This document shows positions 8,143 through 17,608 of a stretch of DNA of 64,000 nucleotides, piece after piece. A program made the translations under genes and the position numbers. The notes below the pieces were generated by a model. The model was not told the origin of the DNA. It did no database searches and was given only the letters and a program-made list of their open reading frames with translations. Within the stretch, counting starts at the first letter, position 1; each line of letters starts with the position of its first letter. The stretch comes from CAZNRY01 sp964575675. GTDB taxonomy: Bacteria > Eisenbacteria > RBG-16-71-46 > CAIMUX01 > VGJL01. Location of the stretch: positions 1 to 64,000 of the forward strand of contig CAZNRY010000002.1 of NCBI GenBank assembly GCA_964575675.1. Direction: 5' to 3'.

Positions 8143-9398
8143 GCCACAAGACGGCCCCGCTCGATCTGCGGGAGCGACTGGCCTTCACGCCGGGCGAGGC
8201 CGAGGAGTCCCTCCGCGCGGCGGATGCGGTCGCGGAGATGTCGGAGCGCCTGCTTCTGTCGACCTGCAACCGCACCGAGTTGTACTCGCTGGCCGAGACG
8301 ACGGAGAAAGGGAAGGAGACCTTCCTCAACCTCGTTCAAGTCCGCCGTGGCATCGAACCATCGGAGCTCGACGGCTTGGTCTACGTGATGAACGGGCGCG
8401 AGATGGTTGCCCACCTCTTCCGGGTCGCGGGTTCGGTGGATTCGATGGTCCTTGGGGAAGCACAGATCCTCGGCCAGGTGCACGATGCCTTCGAGATCGC
8501 CCGCCGGGCGGGAACGACCGGCCCCCTCATGCACAAGCTTCTCGATGCAGCCTTCCGGGTTGGGAAGCGGGTTCGCACGGAAACCGAGATCGGGAGCGGT
8601 GCGGTCTCGGTCAGTTCGGCCGCGGTCAATCTGGCCGCGAAGATCTTCTCCGACATGCCGGAGCGGGTAGCCCTTCTCATCGGATCGGGAGAGACCGGAG
8701 AGCTTGCGGCCCGCCACCTGAAGGAGCAAGGCATCGGGCGGCTCCTCGTCGCAAACCGCACGCCCGAGCGTGCGGCCGTGCTGGCGAAGGAACTGGGCGG
8801 CGAGGCCGTTTCGTTCGAAGATCTGGAGAGTGCGCTCGGGCGAGCGAGCATTCTGGTCTCGGCGACCTCATCGCCGGTTCCCCTCGTTCGGTACGAGATG
8901 GTCCGGCGCGTCGTCTCGGGGCGCGGGAATCGCCCCCTGCTGATCCTGGACATCGCGGTGCCGCGCGACGTGGAGCCCTCAATCGGCGACCTTCAGAATG
9001 TCTTCCTCTATGACATCGATGCGCTCCAGGGATTGGTCAACCAGAACCTCGAGCGCAGAAAGCGCGAAATCCCCAAGGTCGAAGGGATCATCCAGCACGA
9101 GTTGGAGCAGTTTCTGAGATGGTACGGATCCCTCGATGCGACGCCGGTCATCCGAGAGCTTCGCGACCGGTTCGAGACAATTCGCGCGGAGGAGGTCGAT
9201 CGGCACGCCGGGAAGTTCTGTGAGAAAGACCGCGAGCAGATCGAGGCGCTCACGCGGTCGATCGTCAACAAACTGCTCCACGAGCCCAGCGTGGCGATCC
9301 GCCACCTGCACAAGCACGGGGGAGGGGGGGCGACCCGGCTCGAAATCGTACGCAAGCTCTTCGGCCTGGGGGGGGACGAACCGGATGGCAGCGCTTAA
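8118..9398 (+). CDS. hemA: Glutamyl-tRNA reductase
   Basis: A 426-residue first enzyme of the C5 route, reducing Glu-tRNA(Glu) to glutamate-1-semialdehyde with NADPH. The catalytic Cys50 lies in LLLSTCNRTELY. The substrate-domain signature GLSHKTAPLDLRE opens the protein, and LLIGSGETGELAARHL is the NADPH-binding loop. The C-terminal helical dimerisation domain is complete. The start lies inside hemX (25-bp overlap) and the end overlaps hemC by 14 bp, so the genes are translated as a coupled operon. Confidence 0.96.
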   Translation: MELVVVGLSHKTAPLDLRERLAFTPGEAEESLRAADAVAEMSERLLLSTCNRTELYSLAETTEKGKETFLNLVQVRRGIEPSELDGLVYVMNGREMVAHLFRVAGSVDSMVLGEAQILGQVHDAFEIARRAGTTGPLMHKLLDAAFRVGKRVRTETEIGSGAVSVSSAAVNLAAKIFSDMPERVALLIGSGETGELAARHLKEQGIGRLLVANRTPERAAVLAKELGGEAVSFEDLESALGRASILVSATSSPVPLVRYEMVRRVVSGRGNRPLLILDIAVPRDVEPSIGDLQNVFLYDIDALQGLVNQNLERRKREIPKVEGIIQHELEQFLRWYGSLDATPVIRELRDRFETIRAEEVDRHAGKFCEKDREQIEALTRSIVNKLLHEPSVAIRHLHKHGGGGATRLEIVRKLFGLGGDEPDGSA

Positions 9399-10341
9399 GC
9401 TCGGCACGCGGGGAAGCGACCTCGCGCGTTGGCAGACGGATCACGTCGCGGGGCTCCTGCGGAGAGCACGCCCAGGCATCGAGTTGGAAATCGTCGTCAT
9501 CACGACCACCGGGGATCGCGTCCTCGATTCGCCCCTCGCCAAGATCGGCGGGAAGGGGCTCTTCACGAAGGAGATCGAGGAGGCTCTTCTCGATCGGAGA
9601 ATCGACCTCGCCGTCCACAGTCTGAAGGACCTTCCGACGCTTTTGCAGGACGGGTTGATCTTGGGTGCTGTCCTGTCGCGGACCGACCCGCGGGATGTCT
9701 GGATCTCCCGTTCGGGGAAGAAGCTCCTCGAGATGCCGCCCGCCGCGAGGATCGGCACCTCCAGTCTTCGCCGCAAGGCGCAGCTCTTGAGCGCGCGGGC
9801 AGACCTCAGAATCGAATCCCTCCGCGGGAATGTGCCGACGCGGCTGAAGAAGGCGCTTGCGGGCGAGCTCGACGCGATCGTCCTCGCTCGGGCGGGGGTG
9901 GAGCGGCTCGGGTTCCTTTCGCACGTGACCGAGGTCCTCTCGAGCGATCTGATGCTCCCGGCGCCCGGACAGGGTGCGCTGGGGATCGAGACTCGCGAGG
10001 GGGACGACGGGACCCGCTCGCTTCTCGCCGCCCTGGATGATCCCTCGGCAAGGTCGTCTACGACCGCCGAGCGCTCGTTTCTCCAGGCCCTGGGGGGAGG
10101 GTGCCAGGTTCCGATCGGGGCACTCGCGCGGCCGCCGCATGAGGGATCGATGTCTCTTCTGCTCGAGGGGATGGTCGCCGATCCGGGCGGGATGCGCGTG
10201 CTCCGCGGTTCGCAGACTGGACCAGCCGATCGCGCGTACGACCTCGGTGAGCTCCTTGCCCGACAGCTCATCGAACAGGGCGCGGGGGAGATCCTCGCCG
10301 CGCTGGGCGAGGGCGGCGCGGCGCCGCAAGCGACCTCGTGA
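9385..10341 (+). CDS. hemC: Hydroxymethylbilane synthase (porphobilinogen deaminase)
   Basis: A 318-residue enzyme polymerising four porphobilinogen units into hydroxymethylbilane. Asp82 in HSLKDLPT is the catalytic carboxylate. Cys240 in LGGGCQVPIGA anchors the dipyrromethane cofactor. LKLGTRGSDLARWQ and GTSSLRRKAQL are family signatures. It starts inside hemA and its TGA shares its last base with the ATG of the tetR-hemD fusion. The chain is slightly extended and rich in small residues at the C-terminus. The product feeds the next gene's HemD domain. Confidence 0.96.
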   Translation: MAALKLGTRGSDLARWQTDHVAGLLRRARPGIELEIVVITTTGDRVLDSPLAKIGGKGLFTKEIEEALLDRRIDLAVHSLKDLPTLLQDGLILGAVLSRTDPRDVWISRSGKKLLEMPPAARIGTSSLRRKAQLLSARADLRIESLRGNVPTRLKKALAGELDAIVLARAGVERLGFLSHVTEVLSSDLMLPAPGQGALGIETREGDDGTRSLLAALDDPSARSSTTAERSFLQALGGGCQVPIGALARPPHEGSMSLLLEGMVADPGGMRVLRGSQTGPADRAYDLGELLARQLIEQGAGEILAALGEGGAAPQATS

Positions 10342-11876
10342 TGAAACGGGACGGAGCAGGCGCGGATCGCCCGGAAGGCGGGTCGGGGCGCGTCGAGCCG
10401 GGGCGTCCGCGGGGCCGGCGATCACCTTCCCCTGCGGCAAACGAACCTCACGGCCGGATCCACTGCCTCAAGGAAGAACAGATTCTGGAGGCTGCGGCCG
10501 GGCTCTTCGGGGGTCGCGACCTCTCCCTCGTCACGATGGAGGAGGTCGCCGCGTTGGCGGGGGTGGCGAAGGGAACTCTGTACAACTACTTCCCGTCGAA
10601 GGAGGCTCTTTACGCCTCGATCCTGACGGCGCGGATGAACGACCTTCTCGAAAACTTGGGGACAGCGTTACGGCTGGAGGAGGAAACAAGGGTCCGCCTG
10701 AGGAAGTTCGTCGCGGAGGATCTCACCTTCCTCCTCGATCACCCCGACTTCCTTCGAATGCTTCGCAAGGAGGAAACCCGGCTTCCCCGCGAGCGAACGG
10801 CCGAGGTCCGCGAATTGCGCGAGAGGCTCCGCAACCTCCTTCGCGAAGCCTTGGGACGAGGGATGGAGGAGGGGAGCATCCGCCGGGTGTCGACGGGCTG
10901 GGCGACGGACCTGATTTTGGGGACGGTGGAGGGAGCGGCGCTCCGCTGCATCGAGGAGGGGTGCACGGCGGGACGCCGCGCGGAGGAGTCCGAGGCCCTG
11001 TTCGATTTCCTCTGGCGAAGCATCTCGGTGGCGAACGGCTCGCGGGAGCCTGAGCACGACTTGGTGGGGACGACCGTCTTGATCACGCGCGAAGAGGAAG
11101 AGGGTGGGGAGTTGTCCTCGGCCATCGAGAGGCTCGGCGGTACGCCCATTCGTCTCCCACTGGTCAGGACGGCCCCGCCGAGCGATCCCGAGCGCTTGCG
11201 CAGGGCCGCGGCCGAGTTGTCGCGCTACGACTGGATTCTCTTCACGAGCGCCAGGGGCGTGGATGCGCTCTCCGCGGCGTGGCGCGAGGCCGGATCGCCG
11301 CCGATCCGGCCGGGAAGCTCATTCGGCGCGGTCGGCGAGTCAACGGCGCGCGCGGTGCGGGAGCGATTCGGCCGCGTCGATCTTGTGGCGCCCGAGAGGT
11401 CGGGCGAGGGGCTCGCCGCTGCACTTCGGGCGCGGGGGGTCGACGGCGCCCGATGCTTGCTGCCCCGCGCCGAGCAGGGAAGCCCCGACCTGCCCCGCCT
11501 GCTCAGGGCGTCGGGTGCGTTCGTAGACGATGTGGCCGGCTATCGGACGGAAGCGGTGGAATCGAATCTCGACCCCGCCCTCGACCGGTTGAGAGACTCG
11601 CCGCGGGCTGTCGTGGTCTTTGCGAGCCCCTCGGCGGTTTGTGCCTTCGCGGATTTGGCCGGGTTCGATTCGGTAGATCGGATGCGTTCCCGGGTGCGGT
11701 TCGCGACGATCGGAGTTGCGACGAGCGCCGCCCTGCGGAGCTTCGGCTTCGAGCCCGATGCGGAGGCGCAGCAGGCGAGCTTCACCGCCCTGGCCGCGGC
11801 AGCGGCGAGGGCGGCGTCCATGGAATCGGTGGCGAAGGCGGAGCCAGGACGCACTCAGGAAGGAGGGAGCAGCTGA
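10341..11876 (+). CDS. hemD: TetR-type regulator fused to uroporphyrinogen-III synthase
   Basis: One uninterrupted 511-codon frame encodes two recognisable halves. Residues 1-40 are a basic, Pro/Arg-rich leader. Residues ~43-90 form a TetR N-terminal helix-turn-helix (MEEVAALAGVAKGTLYNYF, the hallmark TetR recognition motif). Residues ~95-225 are an all-helical TetR-like ligand/dimerisation domain. Residues ~236-495 are a HemD fold (VGTTVLITREEEEGGELSS, DWILFTSARGVDAL, VFASPSAVCAFADL, ATIGVATSAALRSFG). HemD cyclises hydroxymethylbilane to uroporphyrinogen III. The ATG shares a base with the hemC stop; a GTG at 10338 is also possible. No stop, internal ribosome-binding site or frame break separates the halves. 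Whether one polypeptide regulates and catalyses is inference. Confidence 0.85.
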   Translation: MKRDGAGADRPEGGSGRVEPGRPRGRRSPSPAANEPHGRIHCLKEEQILEAAAGLFGGRDLSLVTMEEVAALAGVAKGTLYNYFPSKEALYASILTARMNDLLENLGTALRLEEETRVRLRKFVAEDLTFLLDHPDFLRMLRKEETRLPRERTAEVRELRERLRNLLREALGRGMEEGSIRRVSTGWATDLILGTVEGAALRCIEEGCTAGRRAEESEALFDFLWRSISVANGSREPEHDLVGTTVLITREEEEGGELSSAIERLGGTPIRLPLVRTAPPSDPERLRRAAAELSRYDWILFTSARGVDALSAAWREAGSPPIRPGSSFGAVGESTARAVRERFGRVDLVAPERSGEGLAAALRARGVDGARCLLPRAEQGSPDLPRLLRASGAFVDDVAGYRTEAVESNLDPALDRLRDSPRAVVVFASPSAVCAFADLAGFDSVDRMRSRVRFATIGVATSAALRSFGFEPDAEAQQASFTALAAAAARAASMESVAKAEPGRTQEGGSS

Positions 11877-12850
11877 TGGATTACATCCCGGTCTCGCGTC
11901 CGCGGAGGCTTCGGCGGACCGAGGCGCTGCGGAGGATGGTGAGGGAGACGCACTTGGGCGTGGAGAATCTCATCCTCCCCCTCTTCGTCTGTCACGGGAA
12001 AGGGGTTCGCGAACCGATCGGTTCGATGCCGGGGGTGGAGCGGCTGTCGATCGATCATCTGGTTGGCGAATGCCTGGAGGCGCGGGACCTTGGCGTTCTT
12101 GGCGTGATCCTTTTCGGGATTCCGAAATCGAAGGACCCCGAGGGACGGGAGGCATACGCGGAGGACGGAATCGTCGCGACGGCGATTCGCGCGATCAGGA
12201 ACGCCTGCCCCGAGCTGTCGGTGTGGGCGGATGTCTGTCTCTGCGAGTACACCGATCACGGCCACTGCGGCCTCATCAAGGGGGGACAGGTCGACAACGA
12301 CGCGACGCTGCCTCTGCTGGCCGAAGCGGCTACGGTCTACGCCCGCGCGGGCGCCGACGTTGTGGCCCCTTCCGACATGATGGACGGCCGCGTCCGGGCG
12401 ATTCGAGCATCGCTCGATGGCGCGGGGCTCCTCGACACGGTGATCTGCTCTTACGCGGCCAAGTACGCTTCCGCCTACTACGGTCCCTTCCGCGAGGCTG
12501 CCGGCTCGACCCCGCGCTTCGGCGACCGGCAGGGGTACCAGATGGACCCAGCCAACGCGCGAGAGGCGCTTCGCGAGGTCTTGTTGGACGTCGAGGAGGG
12601 GGCGGACATCGTCATGGTGAAGCCTGCGCTGGCCTATCTGGACGTGATCCTCCGCGTCAGGAGCGAGGTCGATCTTCCGGTTGCCGCCTACAACGTCTCG
12701 GGCGAGTACGCGATGATCTGCGCGGCCGCCGCGAACGGCTGGGTCGACCGGAGGCGAATCGTGCTGGAGACGCTCACCTCGATGCGGCGAGCCGGGGCGG
12801 ACTTGATCCTCACGTACTTCGCGAAGGAGGTCGCCGCGTGGCTCCGTTAG
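11876..12850 (+). CDS. hemB: Delta-aminolevulinic acid dehydratase (porphobilinogen synthase)
   Basis: A 324-residue enzyme condensing two ALA to porphobilinogen. The zinc-site cysteines 121, 123 and 131 are present in DVCLCEYTDHGHCG, so this is the Zn-dependent rather than the Mg-only class. The Schiff-base lysines are K196 (SYAAKYASAYYGPF) and K249 (DIVMVKPALAYLD). The ATG overlaps the preceding TGA by one base and is served by AAGGAGGGAG. It overlaps hemL by 13 bp. The placement of hemB and hemL after hemD keeps the late C5 steps in the same transcript. Confidence 0.97.
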   Translation: MDYIPVSRPRRLRRTEALRRMVRETHLGVENLILPLFVCHGKGVREPIGSMPGVERLSIDHLVGECLEARDLGVLGVILFGIPKSKDPEGREAYAEDGIVATAIRAIRNACPELSVWADVCLCEYTDHGHCGLIKGGQVDNDATLPLLAEAATVYARAGADVVAPSDMMDGRVRAIRASLDGAGLLDTVICSYAAKYASAYYGPFREAAGSTPRFGDRQGYQMDPANAREALREVLLDVEEGADIVMVKPALAYLDVILRVRSEVDLPVAAYNVSGEYAMICAAAANGWVDRRRIVLETLTSMRRAGADLILTYFAKEVAAWLR

Positions 12851-14166
12851 GGCGGGAGGGCGAGATTCGCGGCGGCGAGCGGAGCGCCGGGCTCTTTGCC
12901 CGCGCCGTGCGGGTGATCCCCGGCGGCGTGAATTCGCCCGTCCGTGCGTTCGCCGCGGTCGGAGGGGGACCGGTGTTTCTGCGCCGGGGTGAGGGAGCGC
13001 GCGTTTGGGATGAGGATGGCAAGGAGTACATCGACCTGGTCAGTTCCTGGGGGCCTCTGATCCTCGGGCATGCGCACCCGGTAATTCGCGAGGCGATCGC
13101 CCGCGCGGCTGCGAACGGGACGAGCTTCGGCGCCCCCACGGAGGGCGAGGTCGAGTTCGCCGAGGCGATCGTCGATGCGGTCCCGTCGATCGAATCGGTT
13201 CGCCTGGTGAGCTCGGGGACCGAGGCGACGATGTCGGCGGTGCGTTTGGCGCGGGGGGCAACGGGGCGCGATGTGCTGATCAAGTTCGACGGGTGCTACC
13301 ACGGGCACGCCGATTCCTTCCTGATCCAGGCTGGGTCGGGAGCCGCGACGTTCGGCCATCCGAGCAGCCCGGGTGTCACGGCGGGGACGGCCCGGGACAC
13401 GCTGAACGTCCCCTACAACGACCTCGACGCGGTTCGGGCGGCGGGCGGGGCGAACCACGGGGGCTTGGCCGAGATCATCGTCGAGCCCGTGGCCGCCAAC
13501 ATCGGATGTGTTCTGCCCGAGCCCGGCTTCCTCGCCGGATTGCGGGAGATCTGCGACCGCGAGGGAGCGATTCTGATCTTCGATGAGGTGATCACCGGTT
13601 TCCGGCTTGGGTACGGCGGCGCGCAGGAGCGGTTCGGGGTCCGGGCCGATCTCACGACCTTGGGGAAGGTGATGGGCGGGGGACTTCCGGTCGCCGCCTA
13701 CGGCGGGAGGCGGGACTTGATGGAACATCTCGCCCCGTCGGGACCCGTCTACCAAGCGGGAACTCTGTCGGGCAATCCGCTCGCCGTTGCCGCTGGTCGC
13801 GCCATGCTGGGGCTCTTGAAGGAAGGGACGGCCTACCGGTCTCTGGAAGCGCTCGGCCAAAGGCTCCGGGGGGGGATCGAGGAGAACATCCGGTCGCTCG
13901 GGGTGCCGGTCAGCTACACCGCGATCGCCTCGATCGGCTGTGTCTACTTCCGCCGGGGGCCCGTCCGGAACTGGGGTGATGCGAAACAGGCCGACACGGA
14001 CCGCTTCCGACGCTACTTCCGGGAGATGCTGAGACTTGGCGTCTATCTTGCGCCGTCACAGTTCGAGGCGGCGTTCCTTTGCGGGGCGCACACAGAGGAG
14101 GACATCGACTGGATCGTCGCGGCCAACCGCCGCGCGCTTGCGGCGGCCTTCGAGGAGACGGCGTGA
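12838..14166 (+). CDS. hemL: Glutamate-1-semialdehyde 2,1-aminomutase
   Basis: A 442-residue PLP enzyme converting glutamate-1-semialdehyde to 5-aminolevulinate, confirming the C5 pathway (no ALA synthase is seen). The PLP lysine is about residue 277 in TTLGKVMGGGLP. VIPGGVNSPVRAF, SSGTEATMSAVRLARG and FDEVITGFR are signatures. The GTG start at 12838 is chosen for its AAGGAGG 7 nt upstream; it lies inside hemB. The stop TGA overlaps the hemE GTG (GTGA). Confidence 0.96.
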   Translation: MAPLGREGEIRGGERSAGLFARAVRVIPGGVNSPVRAFAAVGGGPVFLRRGEGARVWDEDGKEYIDLVSSWGPLILGHAHPVIREAIARAAANGTSFGAPTEGEVEFAEAIVDAVPSIESVRLVSSGTEATMSAVRLARGATGRDVLIKFDGCYHGHADSFLIQAGSGAATFGHPSSPGVTAGTARDTLNVPYNDLDAVRAAGGANHGGLAEIIVEPVAANIGCVLPEPGFLAGLREICDREGAILIFDEVITGFRLGYGGAQERFGVRADLTTLGKVMGGGLPVAAYGGRRDLMEHLAPSGPVYQAGTLSGNPLAVAAGRAMLGLLKEGTAYRSLEALGQRLRGGIEENIRSLGVPVSYTAIASIGCVYFRRGPVRNWGDAKQADTDRFRRYFREMLRLGVYLAPSQFEAAFLCGAHTEEDIDWIVAANRRALAAAFEETA

Positions 14167-15203
14167 ACGATCTCTTTCTGCGGGCCTGCAGGGGAGAGCC
14201 GGTCGAGCGGACCCCCGTCTGGATCATGCGCCAGGCGGGCCGCTATCTGCCCGAGTACTTGCGGGTGCGAGAGAAGTATTCCTTTTGGGAAATCTGCACG
14301 ATCCCAGAGGTGACCTGCGAGGTGACGCTTCAGCCCGTCCGGCGCCTCGGCGTCGACGCGGCGATTCTATTCTCGGACATCCTGGTTCCTCTCGCGGCGA
14401 TGGGTCTCGACGTCGACTTCCATCCGGCGCCGGAGATCGGAAATCCGATCCGCCGGCCCGCCGAGATCGACCGCCTCCATCTCCCGGAGCCCGACGGGCT
14501 CTTGGCCCGCGTTGCGGACGGGGTCCGGCTTATCAGGCACGAGCTCGACTCCTCGGTGCCCCTGATCGGATTCGGCGGGGCGCCGTTCACCCTCGCGACC
14601 TACGCCGTGTGCGGCGGCGCGTCGAAGAACCACGCCGAGATCCGAAGCATGCTCTTCGGCGATCGCGAGTCCGCGCACCGCCTGCTGCGCAAGATAGCCG
14701 ACGGCCTCGTCGTGTCCTTGACCTCGCAGTGTGATGCGGGCGCGCAGGCGATCCAGCTCTTTGATTCGTGGGCGGGTCTTCTGGGCCCTGAGGACTACGC
14801 CGAGTTCGCGCTGCCGTACGCCCGCGACGTGCTAGCGCGGGTCGCGGGCCCGGGTGTGCCAAGGATCTATTTCGCTCCGGGCGCCTCGCCGCTGCTCGGG
14901 TCGTTTGCCGACGTCGGGGCGGAGGTGATCGGCGTAGACTGGCGGATCTCCCTCTCGGACGCGCTCAGGATTCTCGGGGATCGTTTCGCGGTCCAAGGGA
15001 ACATGGATCCGGGCGTACTGCTCGGGAGTCCCGCCGCGATCGAGGAGCGGGTCATTCGCATCCTCGGCGAGGCGGATGGAGCGAAGGGACATGTGATGAA
15101 CCTCGGGCACGGGATTCTCCCGGAGACTCCGGTGGAAAATGCGGTTGCTTTTGTCGATGCGGTGCGCCGCCACTCGCAAAGAGAAATCGGGAGTGGCAAA
15201 TGA
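14163..15203 (+). CDS. hemE: Uroporphyrinogen decarboxylase
   Basis: A 346-residue enzyme removing the four acetate carboxyls of uroporphyrinogen III to give coproporphyrinogen III. The N-terminal signature PVWIMRQAGRYLPEY is intact, with the catalytic Asp in AAILFSDILVPLAAMG, and the second signature is GFGGAPFTLATYAV. The GTG start overlaps the hemL stop, and the TGA overlaps the hemN ATG as ATGA. Full length, cytoplasmic. Confidence 0.97.
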   Translation: MNDLFLRACRGEPVERTPVWIMRQAGRYLPEYLRVREKYSFWEICTIPEVTCEVTLQPVRRLGVDAAILFSDILVPLAAMGLDVDFHPAPEIGNPIRRPAEIDRLHLPEPDGLLARVADGVRLIRHELDSSVPLIGFGGAPFTLATYAVCGGASKNHAEIRSMLFGDRESAHRLLRKIADGLVVSLTSQCDAGAQAIQLFDSWAGLLGPEDYAEFALPYARDVLARVAGPGVPRIYFAPGASPLLGSFADVGAEVIGVDWRISLSDALRILGDRFAVQGNMDPGVLLGSPAAIEERVIRILGEADGAKGHVMNLGHGILPETPVENAVAFVDAVRRHSQREIGSGK

Positions 15204-16597
15204 TAGATGGGAAGCCTGCTGCGAAGATCACTGCGGAGATGCTCCAGCGGTATGACCGGCCGGGACCCCGCTACACGTCCTATCCGACGGCGGTCGAGTT
15301 CAATGAAGGGTTCGACTCCGCCGCCTATGAGGAAAAGCTCTCGGAGGCGAATGAAGGGAGAGGCGATCCTCTGTCCCTCTATTTCCACCTGCCGTTTTGT
15401 CACGAGAGGTGCACGTTCTGCGGCTGCAGCGTCGTGATCACGAAGAAGCCGGAAGTCTCCGCCCGATACCTCGACTACGTTCAACGGGAGATTCAGATGG
15501 TGGCGGCCCGCCTCCCCGACCGGCGGCGGGTGAACCAGCTCCATTGGGGCGGAGGCACGCCCACCTACCATCGCCCGGAAGAGATGGAATCGCTCTGGGA
15601 AGCGATCACCCGCCACTTCGAGATCCTCCCCGGCGCAGAGGTCGCGATCGAAGTCGATCCGCGCGTGACGACGCCGGCCCAGGTTGATCTCCTCCGGAAA
15701 GTCGGATTCAACAGGCTCAGCATGGGTGTGCAGGACTTCACCCCCGAGGTCCAGGTCGCGATCGGCCGCAACCAAGGACACGACGAGACGGTGGAGCTGT
15801 ACGGCTATTGCCGCAGGGCCGGCTTCGACTCGATCAACGTGGATCTGGTCTATGGACTCCCGCTCCAGTCGGTCGAGACGTTCCGCCACAACCTCGCGCA
15901 GGTCATCGCCCTGCGGCCCGACCGGGTGGCCGTCTACAGCTTCGCCTACGTACCGTGGATCCGAGCGAATCAGAAGAAGACGGACCCCAGGACCTTGCCG
16001 ACGCCCGAGGTCAAGTTCGAGCTGTTTCTCAATGCGCTCGAGGCCTTCACCGCGGCCGGTTACCAACAGATCGGCATGGACCATTTCGCGCTGCCGGATG
16101 ATGAGCTCGCGGTGGCGCAGCGGGAAGGGCGGCTGCAGAGGAACTTCATGGGCTACACCGTCAGGCCTGCGACCGACCAGATCGGGTTCGGGATCACGTC
16201 GATCGGGGACCTGCGGGCGGCCTTCGCACAGAACGTCAAGAAGCTTTCGACCTACTACGCGGCAATCGATTCCGGGCGGCTTCCGATCGAGAAGGGATAC
16301 ATGCTCGACGAGGACGATCGGATCAGACGGCACGTCATCACCCAGCTGATGTGCAACTTCGGCCTGTCGATCGCGGACGTGAATGGACGTTTCGGGATCC
16401 GTTTTTGCGAGTACTTCGCCGCCGAACTCCTCGAGCTCGCCGAGCCCCGCGACCACGGTTTCGTGCAGTTCGACGAGAGCGAGATCCGCGTGACGGCAAC
16501 CGGTCGCCTCTTCGTGCGAAACGTCTGCATGGTCTTCGATCGCTACCTCAAGCGGAAGATGAACGACGACCGGCCTGTCTTCTCGCGGACGGTCTAG
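15200..16597 (+). CDS. hemN: Oxygen-independent coproporphyrinogen III dehydrogenase (radical SAM)
   Basis: A 465-residue radical-SAM enzyme making protoporphyrinogen IX anaerobically. The cluster motif is FCHERCTFCGC with Cys67, Cys71, Cys74 and the extra Cys76 typical of true HemN rather than HemW. HWGGGTPTYHRPEEM and NVDLVYGLPLQ are family blocks, and the HemN C-terminal domain is present. ATG overlaps the hemE stop. Use of HemN plus HemY and HemH shows the protoporphyrin-dependent branch rather than the coproporphyrin-dependent or siroheme-dependent branch. Confidence 0.96.
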   Translation: MIDGKPAAKITAEMLQRYDRPGPRYTSYPTAVEFNEGFDSAAYEEKLSEANEGRGDPLSLYFHLPFCHERCTFCGCSVVITKKPEVSARYLDYVQREIQMVAARLPDRRRVNQLHWGGGTPTYHRPEEMESLWEAITRHFEILPGAEVAIEVDPRVTTPAQVDLLRKVGFNRLSMGVQDFTPEVQVAIGRNQGHDETVELYGYCRRAGFDSINVDLVYGLPLQSVETFRHNLAQVIALRPDRVAVYSFAYVPWIRANQKKTDPRTLPTPEVKFELFLNALEAFTAAGYQQIGMDHFALPDDELAVAQREGRLQRNFMGYTVRPATDQIGFGITSIGDLRAAFAQNVKKLSTYYAAIDSGRLPIEKGYMLDEDDRIRRHVITQLMCNFGLSIADVNGRFGIRFCEYFAAELLELAEPRDHGFVQFDESEIRVTATGRLFVRNVCMVFDRYLKRKMNDDRPVFSRTV

Positions 16598-16637
16598 GAT
16601 CGGTGGCGCGCGACCTCCAGGCGCCGGGGGGAGATGG

Positions 16638-17606
16638 ATGCCATCGATCGTCCTGCTGAACCTCGGGGGACCGGCAACCCTGGCCGATGTCCGCCCGTTC
16701 TTGAGAAAACTGTTCTCGGACCCATTCATCATCGAGCTTCCCGGCGGGAGGCTGCTCCGGCCCATCCTGGCCTGGGCCATTTCGACCTTTCGGACCAGAA
16801 AGGTCAGGGGGTACTACCGGCTGATCGGGGGTGGGTCGCCACTCCGGCGGCTGACGGCCGCCCAGGCGCGCGGCCTGGGCGAGGAGCTGAGCCGCCGCGG
16901 ACATCCGGGAGTGCGCGTCGAGGTTGCGATGCGCTATGCGGACCCCGGCGCCGAGGAGGCTGTCCGGAGGCTGCACGCGGCCGGAGAGAGTACGATCATC
17001 GCTCTCCCGCTCTATCCGCATGAGTGCGTTGCGACGACGACATCGAGCCTGGCCGATCTGGAACGGGCGCGCGACCTGCTCGCGCCGGAGGTCGAGATTC
17101 GGGCCGTGCGCTCCTACCATCTTCATCCGGGCTACCTGGCCGCGATGGCCGCGCGGATCCGGGAAGCGATCGATCGGCTGCCGGTCGATCTGCGACGCGG
17201 CGCAGTCCTCCTCTTCAGTGCGCACGGGGTCCCGGAGAGACTCCCGATGCGCGGCGATCCGTACGTGGCGCAGATCAAGGAGACGGTGGATGCACTGCGC
17301 GCGCTCGTTGGCAGCGAGTACGAACACCGGCTGGGCTTTCAGAGCCGAACGGGGCCGGTTCGGTGGGTCGGTCCCGGCACCGACACCGTGATCGAGGAAC
17401 TGCGGGGGCGTCCCGCGGTCGTCGTCGTTCCGGTCTCCTTCGTGTCGGATCACATCGAAACGCTCCATGAGATCGACCTTCTTTTTGGGGAGAGGGCTCG
17501 GAGGGCCGGGATAGGGCTTTTCGTGCGTTGCGAATCTCTGAACGATTCGCCGCTCTTTGTGGGCGCCCTCGCCGACCTGGCGGAACCGTTCCTGGGGGGG
17601 GCGTAG
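16638..17606 (+). CDS. hemH: Ferrochelatase
   Basis: A 322-residue enzyme inserting Fe2+ into protoporphyrin IX. The conserved catalytic His is in LFSAHGVPERLP, and the second His/Glu site is in VSFVSDHIETLHEIDLLF. It starts 40 bp after hemN behind a GGGGGGAG ribosome-binding site, the widest gap in the operon, and ends 2 bp before hemY. No transmembrane segment is seen. Length fits the family. Confidence 0.95.
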   Translation: MPSIVLLNLGGPATLADVRPFLRKLFSDPFIIELPGGRLLRPILAWAISTFRTRKVRGYYRLIGGGSPLRRLTAAQARGLGEELSRRGHPGVRVEVAMRYADPGAEEAVRRLHAAGESTIIALPLYPHECVATTTSSLADLERARDLLAPEVEIRAVRSYHLHPGYLAAMAARIREAIDRLPVDLRRGAVLLFSAHGVPERLPMRGDPYVAQIKETVDALRALVGSEYEHRLGFQSRTGPVRWVGPGTDTVIEELRGRPAVVVVPVSFVSDHIETLHEIDLLFGERARRAGIGLFVRCESLNDSPLFVGALADLAEPFLGGA

Positions 17607-17608
17607 CG

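Noticed and set aside
14867..16780. 637-codon minus-strand frame opposite hemE, hemN and hemH
   Set aside because: It spans three intact heme genes on the other strand and has low-complexity composition, so it is a shadow frame.
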